64,000 nt of DNA from Rhodococcus sp. 105337 (GTDB lineage: Bacteria > Actinomycetota > Actinomycetes > Mycobacteriales > Mycobacteriaceae), in contig NZ_JABAGQ010000002.1 in the NCBI RefSeq assembly GCF_012844225.1, positions 1 to 64,000 on the forward strand, read 5' to 3'. The notes under the pieces were generated by a model. That model was not told the origin of the DNA. It did not search any database and was given only the letters and a program-made list of their open reading frames with translations. Below are positions 47,045-56,458 of this stretch, one piece after another. Positions within the stretch are counted from its first letter, which is position 1. Each line of letters begins with the position of its first letter. The position numbers were made by a program, and so were the translations under genes.

Positions 47045-47890
47045 TCAGCGTCCGAGAAGAAGATTGATCTGGCTGCCGAGTTCGCGGTCGATGGAGTTGG
47101 GGTCGGTGAGCGCGATGGAGCCCGGAATCTCGGCGGTCGGGTCGGAGAAGGCCGCGTAGGTCTTGTCCCCGTTCAGCCGGTGGAGCAGGAAACCGGTGAG
47201 CAGCGAGCGGGTGTGCTGCTGTGTGCGTCGCTCGTTCCCACCGATGCCGAGAGCGGCGAGCATGCGACGGCCCTCGGCGAGACCGTTGTCGTCGGACTTC
47301 TCCACGACGCGCAGTTGCACGTCGCCGCCCCACGATGCGGCCACCGCTGCCGCGTCGCTGGTCATCGACCCGACGCTCTTCTCGCCGACGAGGACCAGAC
47401 CGGGAGCGGTGACCTGCGCCGCGGCGTCCGACGCACGCGGTGAGGTCGGTGCCGGGTAGAGCGATGCGACCGCAGCCACCTCGCGGCGCGCGGCAGCCAG
47501 CACTGCGGCGCCCGCACCGAACCCGTGGCCGACGAACGCGAGACGGTCCGGATGGACGCTGATGCGTCCCGTGCCGAGTCGCACGCCGAGGCAGATGTCG
47601 AGTGTGGTGTGCAGGTCGGTGGCGAGCCCCACAGCCGACGGGACCGGGCCGCGTTCGGTGCTGGGAGCCCCGACGACGATGCCCCACGACGCGAGATGCT
47701 CGAACAGTGCTGTGTACTTGCCTACATTCGTGAGCCAGCCGTGCCCGAACGCCACTGCCGGAAGGTTGAACCCTTCGGCGGGGGTATAGACCACGCCGGG
47801 TTGTCCCGCGAGCGCCAGGTCGCCGCGCAGCACCGAGTGCGGACCGCGCTTGGACAGTTCCTTAGCCAGGGATTTCGGGTTCGCCGCCAC
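47045..47890 (-). CDS. Alpha/beta-hydrolase, dienelactone-hydrolase/PET-hydrolase-like (Rv3438-like)
   Basis: A 281-residue alpha/beta-hydrolase. VYTPAEGFNLPAVAFGHGW near residue 40 is the oxyanion region. The nucleophile elbow position, VGHGFGAGAA near residue 125, reads GHGFG, with Gly where Ser is usual, so the enzyme may be inactive or use another residue. It is cytoplasmic, with no signal peptide. GTG 47890 gives a length close to M. tuberculosis Rv3438. It converges on the WxG protein gene and is divergent from glmS. Confidence 0.72.
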   Translation of the reverse strand: MAANPKSLAKELSKRGPHSVLRGDLALAGQPGVVYTPAEGFNLPAVAFGHGWLTNVGKYTALFEHLASWGIVVGAPSTERGPVPSAVGLATDLHTTLDICLGVRLGTGRISVHPDRLAFVGHGFGAGAAVLAAARREVAAVASLYPAPTSPRASDAAAQVTAPGLVLVGEKSVGSMTSDAAAVAASWGGDVQLRVVEKSDDNGLAEGRRMLAALGIGGNERRTQQHTRSLLTGFLLHRLNGDKTYAAFSDPTAEIPGSIALTDPNSIDRELGSQINLLLGR

Positions 47891-48051
47891 GGCGTGAACG
47901 TTAGCGGATACGCCGCGGAGGCGGGTCCGGTGTGCCCGTGACGTGCGTGTCGCGCGAAGTCGGTGCGCGTCGTGCCCGGGTAGCTGCCCGCGGGCGGCCG
48001 AGTTCCCGATGAGTTGCGGTCGTCCAGCCCGCGACCAGTACCCTGCTAACC

Positions 48052-49917
48052 ATGTGCGGAATCGTGGGGTATGTCGGGCACCGTCGTGCTCTCGACGTCG
48101 TAGTCGAAGCGCTGCGGCGGATGGAGTACCGGGGTTACGACTCGGCCGGAATCGCCATTCTCGACGGTCGAGGCGGATTGGCAGTGGAGAGAAAGGCCGG
48201 GCGTCTGGCCAACCTCGAGGCCGAACTCGCCGAGATCGGGGAGGACCACTTCGCAGGCACCGCCGGAATGGGCCACACCCGATGGGCGACACACGGCCGC
48301 CCCACCGACCGCAACGCGCACCCGCACCGGGACGTGACCGGCAAGGTCGCCGTCGTGCACAACGGCATCATCGAGAACTTCGCACCGCTGCGCGAAGAAC
48401 TCGAGAAGGACGGCGTGGAGCTGGCCAGCGACACCGACACCGAGGTCACCGTGCACCTCGTGGCCCGTGCCTACGCCGAAGGCCCGACCGCCGGGGACTT
48501 CGTGGAAAGTGCGCGCAGCGTGCTGCGCCGCCTCGAAGGTGCGTTCACACTCGTCTTCACCCATGCCGACCATCCCGGCACGATCGTCGCCGCTCGACGC
48601 TCGACACCGCTGGTCGTCGGCGTCGGGGACGGCGAGATGTTCGTCGCCTCCGATGTCGCCGCGTTCATCGAGTTCACCCGCGACGCCGTCGAACTGGGCC
48701 AGGACCAGGTCGTCGTCATCACCGCGGACTCGTACGAGGTCACCGACTTCGACGGCAACACCGGTGTACGCACCCAGCCGTTCACCATCGACTGGGATCT
48801 CGCCGCCGCCGAGAAGGGCGGCCACGACTACTTCATGCTCAAGGAGATCGAGGAACAGCCCGGCGCGGTGGCCGACACCCTGCGCGGGCACTTCGTCGAC
48901 AACCGCATCGTGCTCGACGAGCAGCGGCTCTCCGATCAGGAACTGCGCGACATCGACAAGGTGTTCGTCGTCGCGTGCGGCAGTTCCTACCATTCCGGTC
49001 TCGTCGCGAAGTATGCGATCGAGCACTGGACCCGCCTGCCCGTCGAGGTGGAACTGGCTTCCGAGTTCCGGTACCGCGACCCGGTGCTGGACCGTTCGAC
49101 GCTGGTGGTCGCCATTTCGCAGTCCGGGGAGACCGCCGACACCCTCGAAGCGGTGCGGCACGCCAAGGACCAGAAGGCTCGTGTGCTCGCGGTGTGCAAC
49201 ACCAACGGCGCGCAGATCCCGCGTGAGGCCGACGCGGTGTTGTACACCCGTACCGGTCCGGAGATCGGGGTGGCGTCGACGAAGGCGTTCCTGGCGCAGA
49301 TGGCCGCGAACTACCTGGTCGGCTTGGCTTTGGCGCAGGCCCGGGGCACGAAGTATCCCGACGAGGTGGCACGCGAGTACGAGGATCTGGCGGCGATGCC
49401 GGAGAAGATCGCACAGGTGCTCGAGGGTATGGATTCGGTCCGGCAACTCGCGCGGGACCTGTCGGCCTCGCCGGCGGTGCTGTTCCTGGGCCGGCACGTC
49501 GGGTATCCGGTGGCGCTCGAAGGCGCTCTCAAACTCAAGGAACTGGCGTACATGCACGCCGAGGGGTTCGCGGCCGGTGAACTCAAGCACGGTCCGATCG
49601 CGCTGATCGAGGACGGTCTGCCCGTGATCGTGGTGATGCCGTCGCCGAAGGGCCGCGCGGTGCTGCACAGCAAGTTGCTCAGCAACATCCGGGAGATCCA
49701 GGCGCGTGGCGCGGTGACCGTGGTGATCGCGGAGGAGGGCGACGAGACCGTGCGCCCGTTCGCCGACCATCTCGTCGAGATCCCGTCGGCGCCGTCGTTG
49801 CTGCAGCCGTTGTTGTCGACGGTGCCGTTGCAGGTGTTCGCGGCCGAGGTCGCGCAGGCACGCGGGTACGACGTCGACAAGCCCCGTAACCTCGCGAAAT
49901 CCGTCACGGTCGAATAA
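48052..49917 (+). CDS. glmS: Glutamine-fructose-6-phosphate aminotransferase (isomerising)
   Basis: A 621-residue enzyme making glucosamine-6-phosphate, the first committed step to UDP-GlcNAc. The mature N-terminal nucleophile is Cys2 (MCGIVGYVG). The glutaminase domain covers about 1-235 with GHTRWATHG near 76, and two SIS sugar-isomerase domains follow (CGSSYHSG near 310, SQSGETADT near 356). The C-terminus DKPRNLAKSVTVE is canonical. No glmS riboswitch-like leader is evident in the 160 bases upstream. Confidence 0.98.
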   Translation: MCGIVGYVGHRRALDVVVEALRRMEYRGYDSAGIAILDGRGGLAVERKAGRLANLEAELAEIGEDHFAGTAGMGHTRWATHGRPTDRNAHPHRDVTGKVAVVHNGIIENFAPLREELEKDGVELASDTDTEVTVHLVARAYAEGPTAGDFVESARSVLRRLEGAFTLVFTHADHPGTIVAARRSTPLVVGVGDGEMFVASDVAAFIEFTRDAVELGQDQVVVITADSYEVTDFDGNTGVRTQPFTIDWDLAAAEKGGHDYFMLKEIEEQPGAVADTLRGHFVDNRIVLDEQRLSDQELRDIDKVFVVACGSSYHSGLVAKYAIEHWTRLPVEVELASEFRYRDPVLDRSTLVVAISQSGETADTLEAVRHAKDQKARVLAVCNTNGAQIPREADAVLYTRTGPEIGVASTKAFLAQMAANYLVGLALAQARGTKYPDEVAREYEDLAAMPEKIAQVLEGMDSVRQLARDLSASPAVLFLGRHVGYPVALEGALKLKELAYMHAEGFAAGELKHGPIALIEDGLPVIVVMPSPKGRAVLHSKLLSNIREIQARGAVTVVIAEEGDETVRPFADHLVEIPSAPSLLQPLLSTVPLQVFAAEVAQARGYDVDKPRNLAKSVTVE

Positions 49918-49961
49918 CCCGGACCACGCCGCCGGGCGGCACGAGGCTCCCAGGAGGGGCG

Positions 49962-51431
49962 ATGCGCAGCTACTACCCGTGCGAGGCGGTGCGAGCCGCG
50001 GAGGCGCCGCTGCTGGCCTCGCTGCCGGAGGGCACGCTGATGCGCCGGGCGGCGCACGGTCTGGCGACCGTCGCCGCGGCGGAACTGCGTGCCGTCACCG
50101 GGGGAGTCGCCGGGAGACGGGTTGTTCTGCTCGTCGGGTCCGGCGACAACGGCGGGGACGCCCTGTGGGCCGGGTCGTTCCTCCGCCGGCGTGGCTGCGC
50201 GGTGACCGCACTGCTCCTCGATCCGGACCGTGCGCACCCCGCCGGTCTCGCCGCACTGAAGGCCGCCGGGGGTCGTGCCGTGCCGGCCCGGCCCGAGCAT
50301 CTCGGTGACCCCGACCTGGTGCTCGACGGCATCGTCGGAATCTCCGGTCGCGGCCCACTGCGTCCCGCCGCCGCCGACATCGTCGACGCGATCACCGCGC
50401 CGATCGTCGCGGTGGACACGCCGAGCGGCGTCGACCCCGACACCGGCGCCGTGGACGGCCCGGCGGTGAGCGCAACCGTGACCGTCGCGTTCGGGGCCCT
50501 CAAACCGGTCCACGCACTCGCGTCACCCCGGTGCGGCCGGGTCGAACTCGTCGACATCGGACTCGAACTCCCCGAATCCCGCCTGATCGCTGCCGAGGCC
50601 GCCGAGGTGGGAGCCATCTGGCCGGTACCGGGCCCGGACGACGACAAGTACAGCCAGGGCGTAGTCGGTGTCTCCGCGGGCAGCGCGAAGTACCCCGGGG
50701 CAGCGGTCCTGTGTGCGGGGGCAGCCGTCGCCGCGACCTCCGGCATGGTCCGCTACGCCGGTTCCGCGTCGGCCGAAGTTCTTGCCCATCGCCCCGAAGT
50801 GGTGGCCGCACCCTCGGTCGCGGAGGCCGGTCGCGTGCAGGCCTGGGTCGTGGGCCCGGGCGGCGGCACGGGCACCGAGGCCGCCGAGACCCTCCGGGCA
50901 ATTCTGGCCACCGATCTGCCGGTCCTGGTCGACGCCGACGGTCTGACCGTGCTCGCGCGCAACCCGGACCTGGTTCGGGGACGTGCCGCCCCGACCCTGC
51001 TCACTCCTCACGCGGGTGAGTTCGCACGGCTCACCGGGGCACGACCCGAACCGGACCGGGTCGCAGCGGTACGCACACTCGCCGCGGAGTGGGGCGTCCA
51101 TGTCCTGCTCAAGGGGCACGTGACACTGATCGCACGGCCCGACGGCCTGGTGTTCGTCAACGACGCCGGAGGGTCCTGGGCCTCGACGGCGGGCGCCGGC
51201 GACGTGCTGTCCGGAACGATCGGCGCGCTGCTGTCGTCGGGGATGCCCGTCGATCTCGCCGCTGCCGCCGGTGCTCGGGCACATGCGTTGGCCGCCAACC
51301 TCGCTGCTTCCGGCGGCACGCCCGGGGAAGGCCTGCAAGCAGCGTCGGCGGCGCCGGTGTCGGCGAGTGCGATCCTCGCCTCGCTGCACGACGCCGTGCG
51401 GTTGCTCCGTACCTATATGCCCGAATCGTGA
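49962..51431 (+). CDS. nnrD: Bifunctional NAD(P)H-hydrate epimerase / ADP-dependent dehydratase
   Basis: A 489-residue repair enzyme that restores damaged NAD(P)H. The N-terminal ~215 residues are the YjeF_N epimerase (LVGSGDNGGDALWAGSFL near 52, DTPSGVDPDTG near 150). The C-terminal half is the ribokinase-like dehydratase with VVGPGGGTGTEA near 295, LTPHAGEFARLTG near 347 and the nucleotide-binding GSWASTAGAGDVLSGTIGALLSSG near 405. ATG 49962 follows AGGAGGGG. The gene lies between glmS and alr. Confidence 0.96.
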   Translation: MRSYYPCEAVRAAEAPLLASLPEGTLMRRAAHGLATVAAAELRAVTGGVAGRRVVLLVGSGDNGGDALWAGSFLRRRGCAVTALLLDPDRAHPAGLAALKAAGGRAVPARPEHLGDPDLVLDGIVGISGRGPLRPAAADIVDAITAPIVAVDTPSGVDPDTGAVDGPAVSATVTVAFGALKPVHALASPRCGRVELVDIGLELPESRLIAAEAAEVGAIWPVPGPDDDKYSQGVVGVSAGSAKYPGAAVLCAGAAVAATSGMVRYAGSASAEVLAHRPEVVAAPSVAEAGRVQAWVVGPGGGTGTEAAETLRAILATDLPVLVDADGLTVLARNPDLVRGRAAPTLLTPHAGEFARLTGARPEPDRVAAVRTLAAEWGVHVLLKGHVTLIARPDGLVFVNDAGGSWASTAGAGDVLSGTIGALLSSGMPVDLAAAAGARAHALAANLAASGGTPGEGLQAASAAPVSASAILASLHDAVRLLRTYMPES

Positions 51432-51489
51432 CCGGACGCGCCGGACCACGGCGTCCGTACAAAAACGGGCAGTGGCAGGATCGAGAGAC

Positions 51490-52671
51490 GTGACCACGAC
51501 CCAGCACACCCTGCCTTCAGCCCGAAACGCCCGCCCTCAAGCCGAGGCGGTCATCGATCTGGACGCGGTCGCCGAGAACGTTCGGCGGCTCCGGGAGTTC
51601 GCCGGGGACGCTGCCGTCATGGCGGTGGTCAAGGCCGACGCCTACAACCACGGAGCCGTGCCCGTCGCGAAGGCTGCGCTCGCCGCCGGCGCCCGTGAAC
51701 TCGGGGTCACCACACTCGGTGAAGCCATCGAACTGCGTGCCGCCGGAATCGAGGCGCCGGTGCTGTCCTGGCTCCACGCCTCCGACGCGGACTTCGCACC
51801 CGCCATCGTGGCGAACGTCGAACTCGGCGTCTCCTCGCCCCGCCACCTCGAGTCGATCGTCGCAGCGGCGCATTCCACCGGGACGACGGCGTCGATCGCG
51901 GTGAAGGTCGACACCGGACTCAACCGCAACGGCGTCGCCCCCGACGAGTGGGACGTGTTCGTCGACGATCTTGCGCGCGCCCAGGCCGAGGGGTCGGTGC
52001 GGCTGCGCGGTGTGTTCTCCCACCTCGCGCACGGGGACGAACCCGAGCACCGCGTCAACGACGAGCAGCGTGACCGTCTGAAGGAGGCGGTCGCAGATCT
52101 GCGACGCCGGTCGTTGTCTCCGGAGGTAGTGCACCTGGCGAACTCCGCTGCCACGCTCACCCGCCCTGACCTGCGATTCGATATGGTTCGGCCCGGAATT
52201 GCGATGTACGGTCTGACACCCATTCCGGAACGCGGCGACTTCGGGTTCCGTCCGGTGATGACAGTACGGACGAAGGTGATTCTGGTGAAGAAGGTTCGAG
52301 CAGGGACGGGCGTGTCGTACGGGCACAGCTGGATCGCTCCCACCGACACGACGGTGGCACTTCTGCCGATGGGATACGCCGACGGCATCCGCCGCAATCT
52401 CAGCGGGCGGATCGAGGTGCAGCTCGGCGGCCGGCGGCGGCCGCAGATCGGCCGGATCTGCATGGACCAGGTCGTCGTCGACCTCGGCCCGGACGGTGCC
52501 GGAGTAAACGAAGGCGACGAGGCGTTGTTCTTCGGAGACGGTCGTCACGGTGAGCCCGGAGCCCAGGATTGGGCAGAGAAGCTCGACACGATCAACTACG
52601 AGATCGTCACGGGCATCGGCGGTCGCACCGTGCGAACCTACGTCGGGGGCGAAGGGAGCGTGACGCCATGA
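51490..52671 (+). CDS. alr: Alanine racemase
   Basis: A 393-residue PLP enzyme making D-alanine for peptidoglycan. The PLP-binding lysine is Lys48 in AVVKADAYNHGA; the second catalytic residue is the Tyr in GVSYGHSW, near residue 278. GRICMDQVVVD near 320 is also conserved. GTG 51490 follows AGGATCGAGAG and is preferred to a long open frame that runs back into nnrD. Its TGA overlaps the next gene's ATG (ATGA). Confidence 0.97.
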   Translation: MTTTQHTLPSARNARPQAEAVIDLDAVAENVRRLREFAGDAAVMAVVKADAYNHGAVPVAKAALAAGARELGVTTLGEAIELRAAGIEAPVLSWLHASDADFAPAIVANVELGVSSPRHLESIVAAAHSTGTTASIAVKVDTGLNRNGVAPDEWDVFVDDLARAQAEGSVRLRGVFSHLAHGDEPEHRVNDEQRDRLKEAVADLRRRSLSPEVVHLANSAATLTRPDLRFDMVRPGIAMYGLTPIPERGDFGFRPVMTVRTKVILVKKVRAGTGVSYGHSWIAPTDTTVALLPMGYADGIRRNLSGRIEVQLGGRRRPQIGRICMDQVVVDLGPDGAGVNEGDEALFFGDGRHGEPGAQDWAEKLDTINYEIVTGIGGRTVRTYVGGEGSVTP

Positions 52672-53726
52672 CGGTCTTGGGGCGAATGGGTATGCTCGGG
52701 TCCAGCCTGATCACGCTCGCCTCCTCGGCCGGCCTCTACGCGGTACGTACCGCGGGAATGCCCGCCCACGAACTCTACGAGGACGAAGATTTCGACGCGA
52801 TCCTGCGGTTGCCGAAACGGGTGATCCACACCGAAGACGACGTCTCGCTCGTCGTCCGGGAGGCCGGATCGCCGTTCGCGCCGCTCACCGTGGTTTTCGT
52901 GCACGGCTACTGCCTGCGCATGCAGTCGTGGCACTTGCAGTACCGGCACATCGCCGAGCGCTGGGGCCGCGACGTGCGGATGGTCTTCGTCGACCAACGG
53001 GGGCACGGCGAGTCGGGTGCGTCGGGGGCGAAGGCATGCACCATCGCTCAACTGGGCCGCGACCTCGGACGCGTCATCGACGCCACAGCCCCGACCGGGC
53101 CCGTGGTCGTGGTGGGACATTCGATGGGTGGGATGACCACCATCGCGCTGGCGGCGCAGCGCCCCGAACTGTTCGGGCCGCGCGTCGTGGCAGTGGGATT
53201 GCTCGCCACCACCGCAGCCGGGCTCAACAAGACCGGGATCGGGCGCAACCTCGACAACCCGGTCATCGACGCCTTCCGGTACGCCGCACGCACGGCGCCG
53301 GGTTTCGTGCAGCAGGCGCGAGGCATGGCGCGGGCGATCGTGTCGCCGATCCTGCGGGCCGCCTCGTACGGCACCGTGGTCAGCCCGCGTCTGGTGAGGT
53401 TCTCCGATCGGATGCTCGACGAGACGCCCGTCCTCACCATCGTGAACTTTCTCCGGACACTCGAACTGCACGACGAATCCGCAGCGCTACCGGTGCTCGG
53501 CACCGTGCCGGTCCTGGTGTTGTCGGGGGACGCCGACATGGTGATTCCCTATGCGAGTTCCGAGGATCTCGCCGAGGCGCTGCCCGACGTCGAACTCAAG
53601 CGGGTACGCGGTGCGGGCCACCTCGTACAGCTCGAATTCCCCGAAGTTGTCAACCGGGCGGTGGACCGCCTCATCCAGCGCGGTCTCGCGCACGACGTAT
53701 CGACCAGGCGGTCCGCAATTGTCTGA
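52668..53726 (+). CDS. Alpha/beta-fold hydrolase
   Basis: A 352-residue hydrolase. An N-terminal hydrophobic stretch (LGSSLITLASSAGLYAV, about 10-26) may anchor it to the membrane. VVFVHGYCLRMQSW near residue 75 is the oxyanion loop, GHSMGG with Ser152 the nucleophile elbow, SGDADMVIPY near 296 has the acid and GAGHLVQLEFPE near 322 the His, so the triad is complete. It overlaps alr and tsaE, so it is in the alr-tsaE-tsaB operon. A hydrolase at this place is common in actinobacteria; substrate unknown. Confidence 0.88.
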   Translation: MTVLGRMGMLGSSLITLASSAGLYAVRTAGMPAHELYEDEDFDAILRLPKRVIHTEDDVSLVVREAGSPFAPLTVVFVHGYCLRMQSWHLQYRHIAERWGRDVRMVFVDQRGHGESGASGAKACTIAQLGRDLGRVIDATAPTGPVVVVGHSMGGMTTIALAAQRPELFGPRVVAVGLLATTAAGLNKTGIGRNLDNPVIDAFRYAARTAPGFVQQARGMARAIVSPILRAASYGTVVSPRLVRFSDRMLDETPVLTIVNFLRTLELHDESAALPVLGTVPVLVLSGDADMVIPYASSEDLAEALPDVELKRVRGAGHLVQLEFPEVVNRAVDRLIQRGLAHDVSTRRSAIV

Positions 53727-54201
53727 CGACCAGACCCGGGAGACCGGGTCACGAAGCATCGAACTCGAGACCGTGGAGGACACGGAAGCGTTCGGCAGGC
53801 GGCTCGCTGCCGACCTGCACGCCGGGGATCTCGTGGTCCTCGACGGCCCTCTCGGCGCGGGGAAGACCGCGCTCACCCGCGGAATCGCCGCCGGTCTCGG
53901 GGTTCAGGGACGCGTGACGTCGCCGACCTTCGTGATCGCCCGCGAACACCGCCCCGGCAGCGCCGACGGCCGGCCGCCGGTCGGCCTGGTGCACGTCGAC
54001 GCGTACCGGCTCGGCAACGGTCCCGGGGCACTCGACGAACTCGATGCGCTCGACCTGGACACCGATCTGGCGGATGCGGTGGTGGTCGTGGAATGGGGCG
54101 AGGGACTCGTCGAGAAGCTCACCGACCGGCATCTGCGTGTGCGTCTGCGCAGGGATCCCGACAGCGATGTCCGCCGGGCGGAGTGGGCCTGGGTGGGCTG
54201 A
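53719..54201 (+). CDS. tsaE: tRNA threonylcarbamoyladenosine biosynthesis ATPase TsaE
   Basis: A 160-residue P-loop ATPase that works with TsaB and TsaD to put t6A on tRNA position 37. The Walker A motif GPLGAGKT is at residues 43-50, and SPTFVIAREH plus HVDAYRL and VVEWGEG are family motifs. TTG 53719, overlapping the hydrolase gene, keeps the first beta strand (IELETVEDTEAFG). GTG 53773 would remove it and is less likely. Confidence 0.93.
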   Translation: MSDDQTRETGSRSIELETVEDTEAFGRRLAADLHAGDLVVLDGPLGAGKTALTRGIAAGLGVQGRVTSPTFVIAREHRPGSADGRPPVGLVHVDAYRLGNGPGALDELDALDLDTDLADAVVVVEWGEGLVEKLTDRHLRVRLRRDPDSDVRRAEWAWVG

Positions 54202-54232
54202 CGGACTCGAACGGCGGGTACGCTGGTACATC

Positions 54233-55378
54233 GTGCTCGTGCTCGCCGTCGATACCGCAACCCCCGCCGTGACCTCCGGACTCGTCCGTCTCGGCGGCGG
54301 CGCCCGTCCCGAGACTCTGGCGTCGCGCGTCACGGACAACCCTCGCGCGCACGCGGAGGTACTCACTCCCCAGATTCTCGAATGCCTCGCCGACGCGGGA
54401 CACACACCGGCAGAACTCGACGCGATCGTCGTCGGCGTCGGGCCCGGCCCGTTCACCGGGCTGCGCGTCGGCATGGTGACAGCCGCCGCGTTCGGCGACG
54501 CCCTGGGCATTCCCGTGTACGGAGTGTGCACACTCGACGCGATCGCCGCCGATGTCCGTCGTCTCGACGGTGACGTCGACGGCGGAGACCTGCTCGTCGT
54601 CACCGACGCCCGTCGCCGGGAGATCTATTGGGCGCGGTACAAGCAGGATCAGCGTGTCGAGGGCCCCGAAGTTCGTAAACCGGCCGAGGTCACCCCGGAG
54701 CCGTCGGTGCGAGTCGCCGGTTCGGCGCCGCACGCCGCGCTGTTCGACGTGCCCACGGTGGACGTGCAGACACCGTCCCCGGCCGGTCTGGTGGCAGTGG
54801 CCGCGGAGGCGATCGGCTCCGGCGCGACCCCCGATCCGCTGGTGCCGATGTATCTGCGCCGTCCCGACGCGGTGGAGACTGCGGACCGGCGAGCATTGAC
54901 TCGCACGACGACCGACGCATTGCGGCCCGAGGACGCCGACCGTTGTGCGGAACTCGAAACGATCTTGTTTCCCGGTGACGGTCCGTGGAGTGCGGCCGCG
55001 TTCCGGTCCGCACTGGCGTCGCCGAACAATCATTACGTCGCCGCTCGGGACGCCGACGGACGGGTCCTGGGGTATGCCGGACTCGCCCGCCTGGGTCCGG
55101 CCGTCTTCCCCGAATCCGAAGTCCACACCATCGGCGTGGATCCCGCTGCGCGCCGGCAGGGCATCGGCGGCGCACTGCTCGCGAACCTGCTCGCGGCCGC
55201 CGATCGGTGGGGCGGCCCGGTGTTCCTCGAAGTGCGTACCGACAACGACGCCGCGATCGCCCTGTACCGGCGTGAGGGCTTCGAGATCGTCGGAACCCGA
55301 AAGAACTACTACCAGCCGAGCGGCGCCGACGCGTACACCATGAAGCGTCCGGATCCGCGAGAGGAGCGACAACCGTGA
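54233..55378 (+). CDS. tsaB-rimI: TsaB-RimI fusion: t6A dimerisation subunit plus ribosomal protein alanine N-acetyltransferase
   Basis: A 381-residue single chain joining two proteins that are separate in M. tuberculosis and E. coli. Residues 1-~214 are TsaB, the ASKHA-fold scaffold of the t6A complex ([25 protein letters not shown] near 69). Residues ~225-381 are a GNAT acetyltransferase like RimI ([19 protein letters not shown] near 298, with the acetyl-CoA loop RRQGIGG at 308-314, and [13 protein letters not shown] near 338). No stop or start signal interrupts the join. GTG 54233 starts it; GTGA overlap couples it to tsaD. Confidence 0.93.
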   Translation: MLVLAVDTATPAVTSGLVRLGGGARPETLASRVTDNPRAHAEVLTPQILECLADAGHTPAELDAIVVGVGPGPFTGLRVGMVTAAAFGDALGIPVYGVCTLDAIAADVRRLDGDVDGGDLLVVTDARRREIYWARYKQDQRVEGPEVRKPAEVTPEPSVRVAGSAPHAALFDVPTVDVQTPSPAGLVAVAAEAIGSGATPDPLVPMYLRRPDAVETADRRALTRTTTDALRPEDADRCAELETILFPGDGPWSAAAFRSALASPNNHYVAARDADGRVLGYAGLARLGPAVFPESEVHTIGVDPAARRQGIGGALLANLLAAADRWGGPVFLEVRTDNDAAIALYRREGFEIVGTRKNYYQPSGADAYTMKRPDPREERQP

Positions 55379-56442
55379 CCACGGTGAGCGCACTGCCGAA
55401 GAATCCCATCGTGATGGGTATCGAGAGTTCGTGCGACGAGACCGGTGTCGGAATCGTGCGGTGGACCGGTGACGGCACCCTCGAACTTCTCGCCGACGAA
55501 GTCGCCTCGAGCGTGGACGAGCATGCCCGGTTCGGGGGAGTGGTTCCGGAGATCGCGTCCAGGGCGCATCTCGAAGCGATGGTGCCGACGATGCGACGTG
55601 CGCTCGCCGCGGCCGGGATCGACAGGCCCGACGCGGTGTGCGTCACCATCGGACCTGGTCTCGCCGGTGCGCTGCTCGTCGGAGTGGCCGCCGCCAAGGC
55701 ATACGCGGCAGCGTGGGACGTGCCCTTCTACGCGATCAACCATCTCGGTGGCCACGTCGCGGTGGACACCCTCGAGCACGGACCGATGCCGCCGTGCATT
55801 GCTCTGCTCGTCTCGGGCGGGCACACGCACCTGCTCCATGTCGAGGACATCGGCAAGCCCATCGTGGAACTCGGCACGACTGTAGACGACGCAGCAGGTG
55901 AAGCGTTCGACAAGGTGGCCCGGTTGCTCGGTCTCGGTTATCCCGGCGGACCCGAAGTGGATCGGCTCGCCAGAGAAGGTGATCGCACGGCGGTGGTGTT
56001 CCCCCGCGGGATGACCGGGTCACGCGACTCCCGCCACGACTTCTCGTTCTCCGGGCTGAAGACGGCCGTCGCGCGCTTCGTCGAGGCGAAACAGCGTGCG
56101 GGTGAACCTGTTCCGGTCGCCGACGTCGCCGCGGGTTTCCAGGAGGCGGTGGCCGATGTGCTCACCATGAAGGCCGTCCGGGCCGCGAAGGATCTCGGTG
56201 TCGACACCCTCGTGCTCGGTGGCGGGGCGACAGCGAACAGCCGACTGCGGGAACTGGCCGAAGAGCGTTGCGCGGCAGCAGGTATGACGCTGCGGGTGCC
56301 CCGGCCGAAACTCTGCACGGACAACGGTGTGATGATCGCAGCGCTCGGCGCGCACTTGATCGCCGGCGGTGCGGCACCGTCCTCGCTGGGTGCGGCCACC
56401 GATCCCGGCCTGCCGGTATCCGTGTCGCAGGTCTCCGCCTGA
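55375..56442 (+). CDS. tsaD: tRNA N6-adenosine threonylcarbamoyltransferase TsaD
   Basis: A 355-residue ASKHA-fold enzyme that transfers the threonylcarbamoyl group to A37 of ANN-reading tRNAs. The metal ligands are His123 and His127 in [22 protein letters not shown] near residue 15 and [10 protein letters not shown] near 142 are further motifs. It is the last gene of the nnrD/alr/tsa cluster and ends facing the Hsp70-like gene, 16 bases away. Confidence 0.97.
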   Translation: MTTVSALPKNPIVMGIESSCDETGVGIVRWTGDGTLELLADEVASSVDEHARFGGVVPEIASRAHLEAMVPTMRRALAAAGIDRPDAVCVTIGPGLAGALLVGVAAAKAYAAAWDVPFYAINHLGGHVAVDTLEHGPMPPCIALLVSGGHTHLLHVEDIGKPIVELGTTVDDAAGEAFDKVARLLGLGYPGGPEVDRLAREGDRTAVVFPRGMTGSRDSRHDFSFSGLKTAVARFVEAKQRAGEPVPVADVAAGFQEAVADVLTMKAVRAAKDLGVDTLVLGGGATANSRLRELAEERCAAAGMTLRVPRPKLCTDNGVMIAALGAHLIAGGAAPSSLGAATDPGLPVSVSQVSA

Positions 56443-56458
56443 CCGTCCCCGCGCGGCG

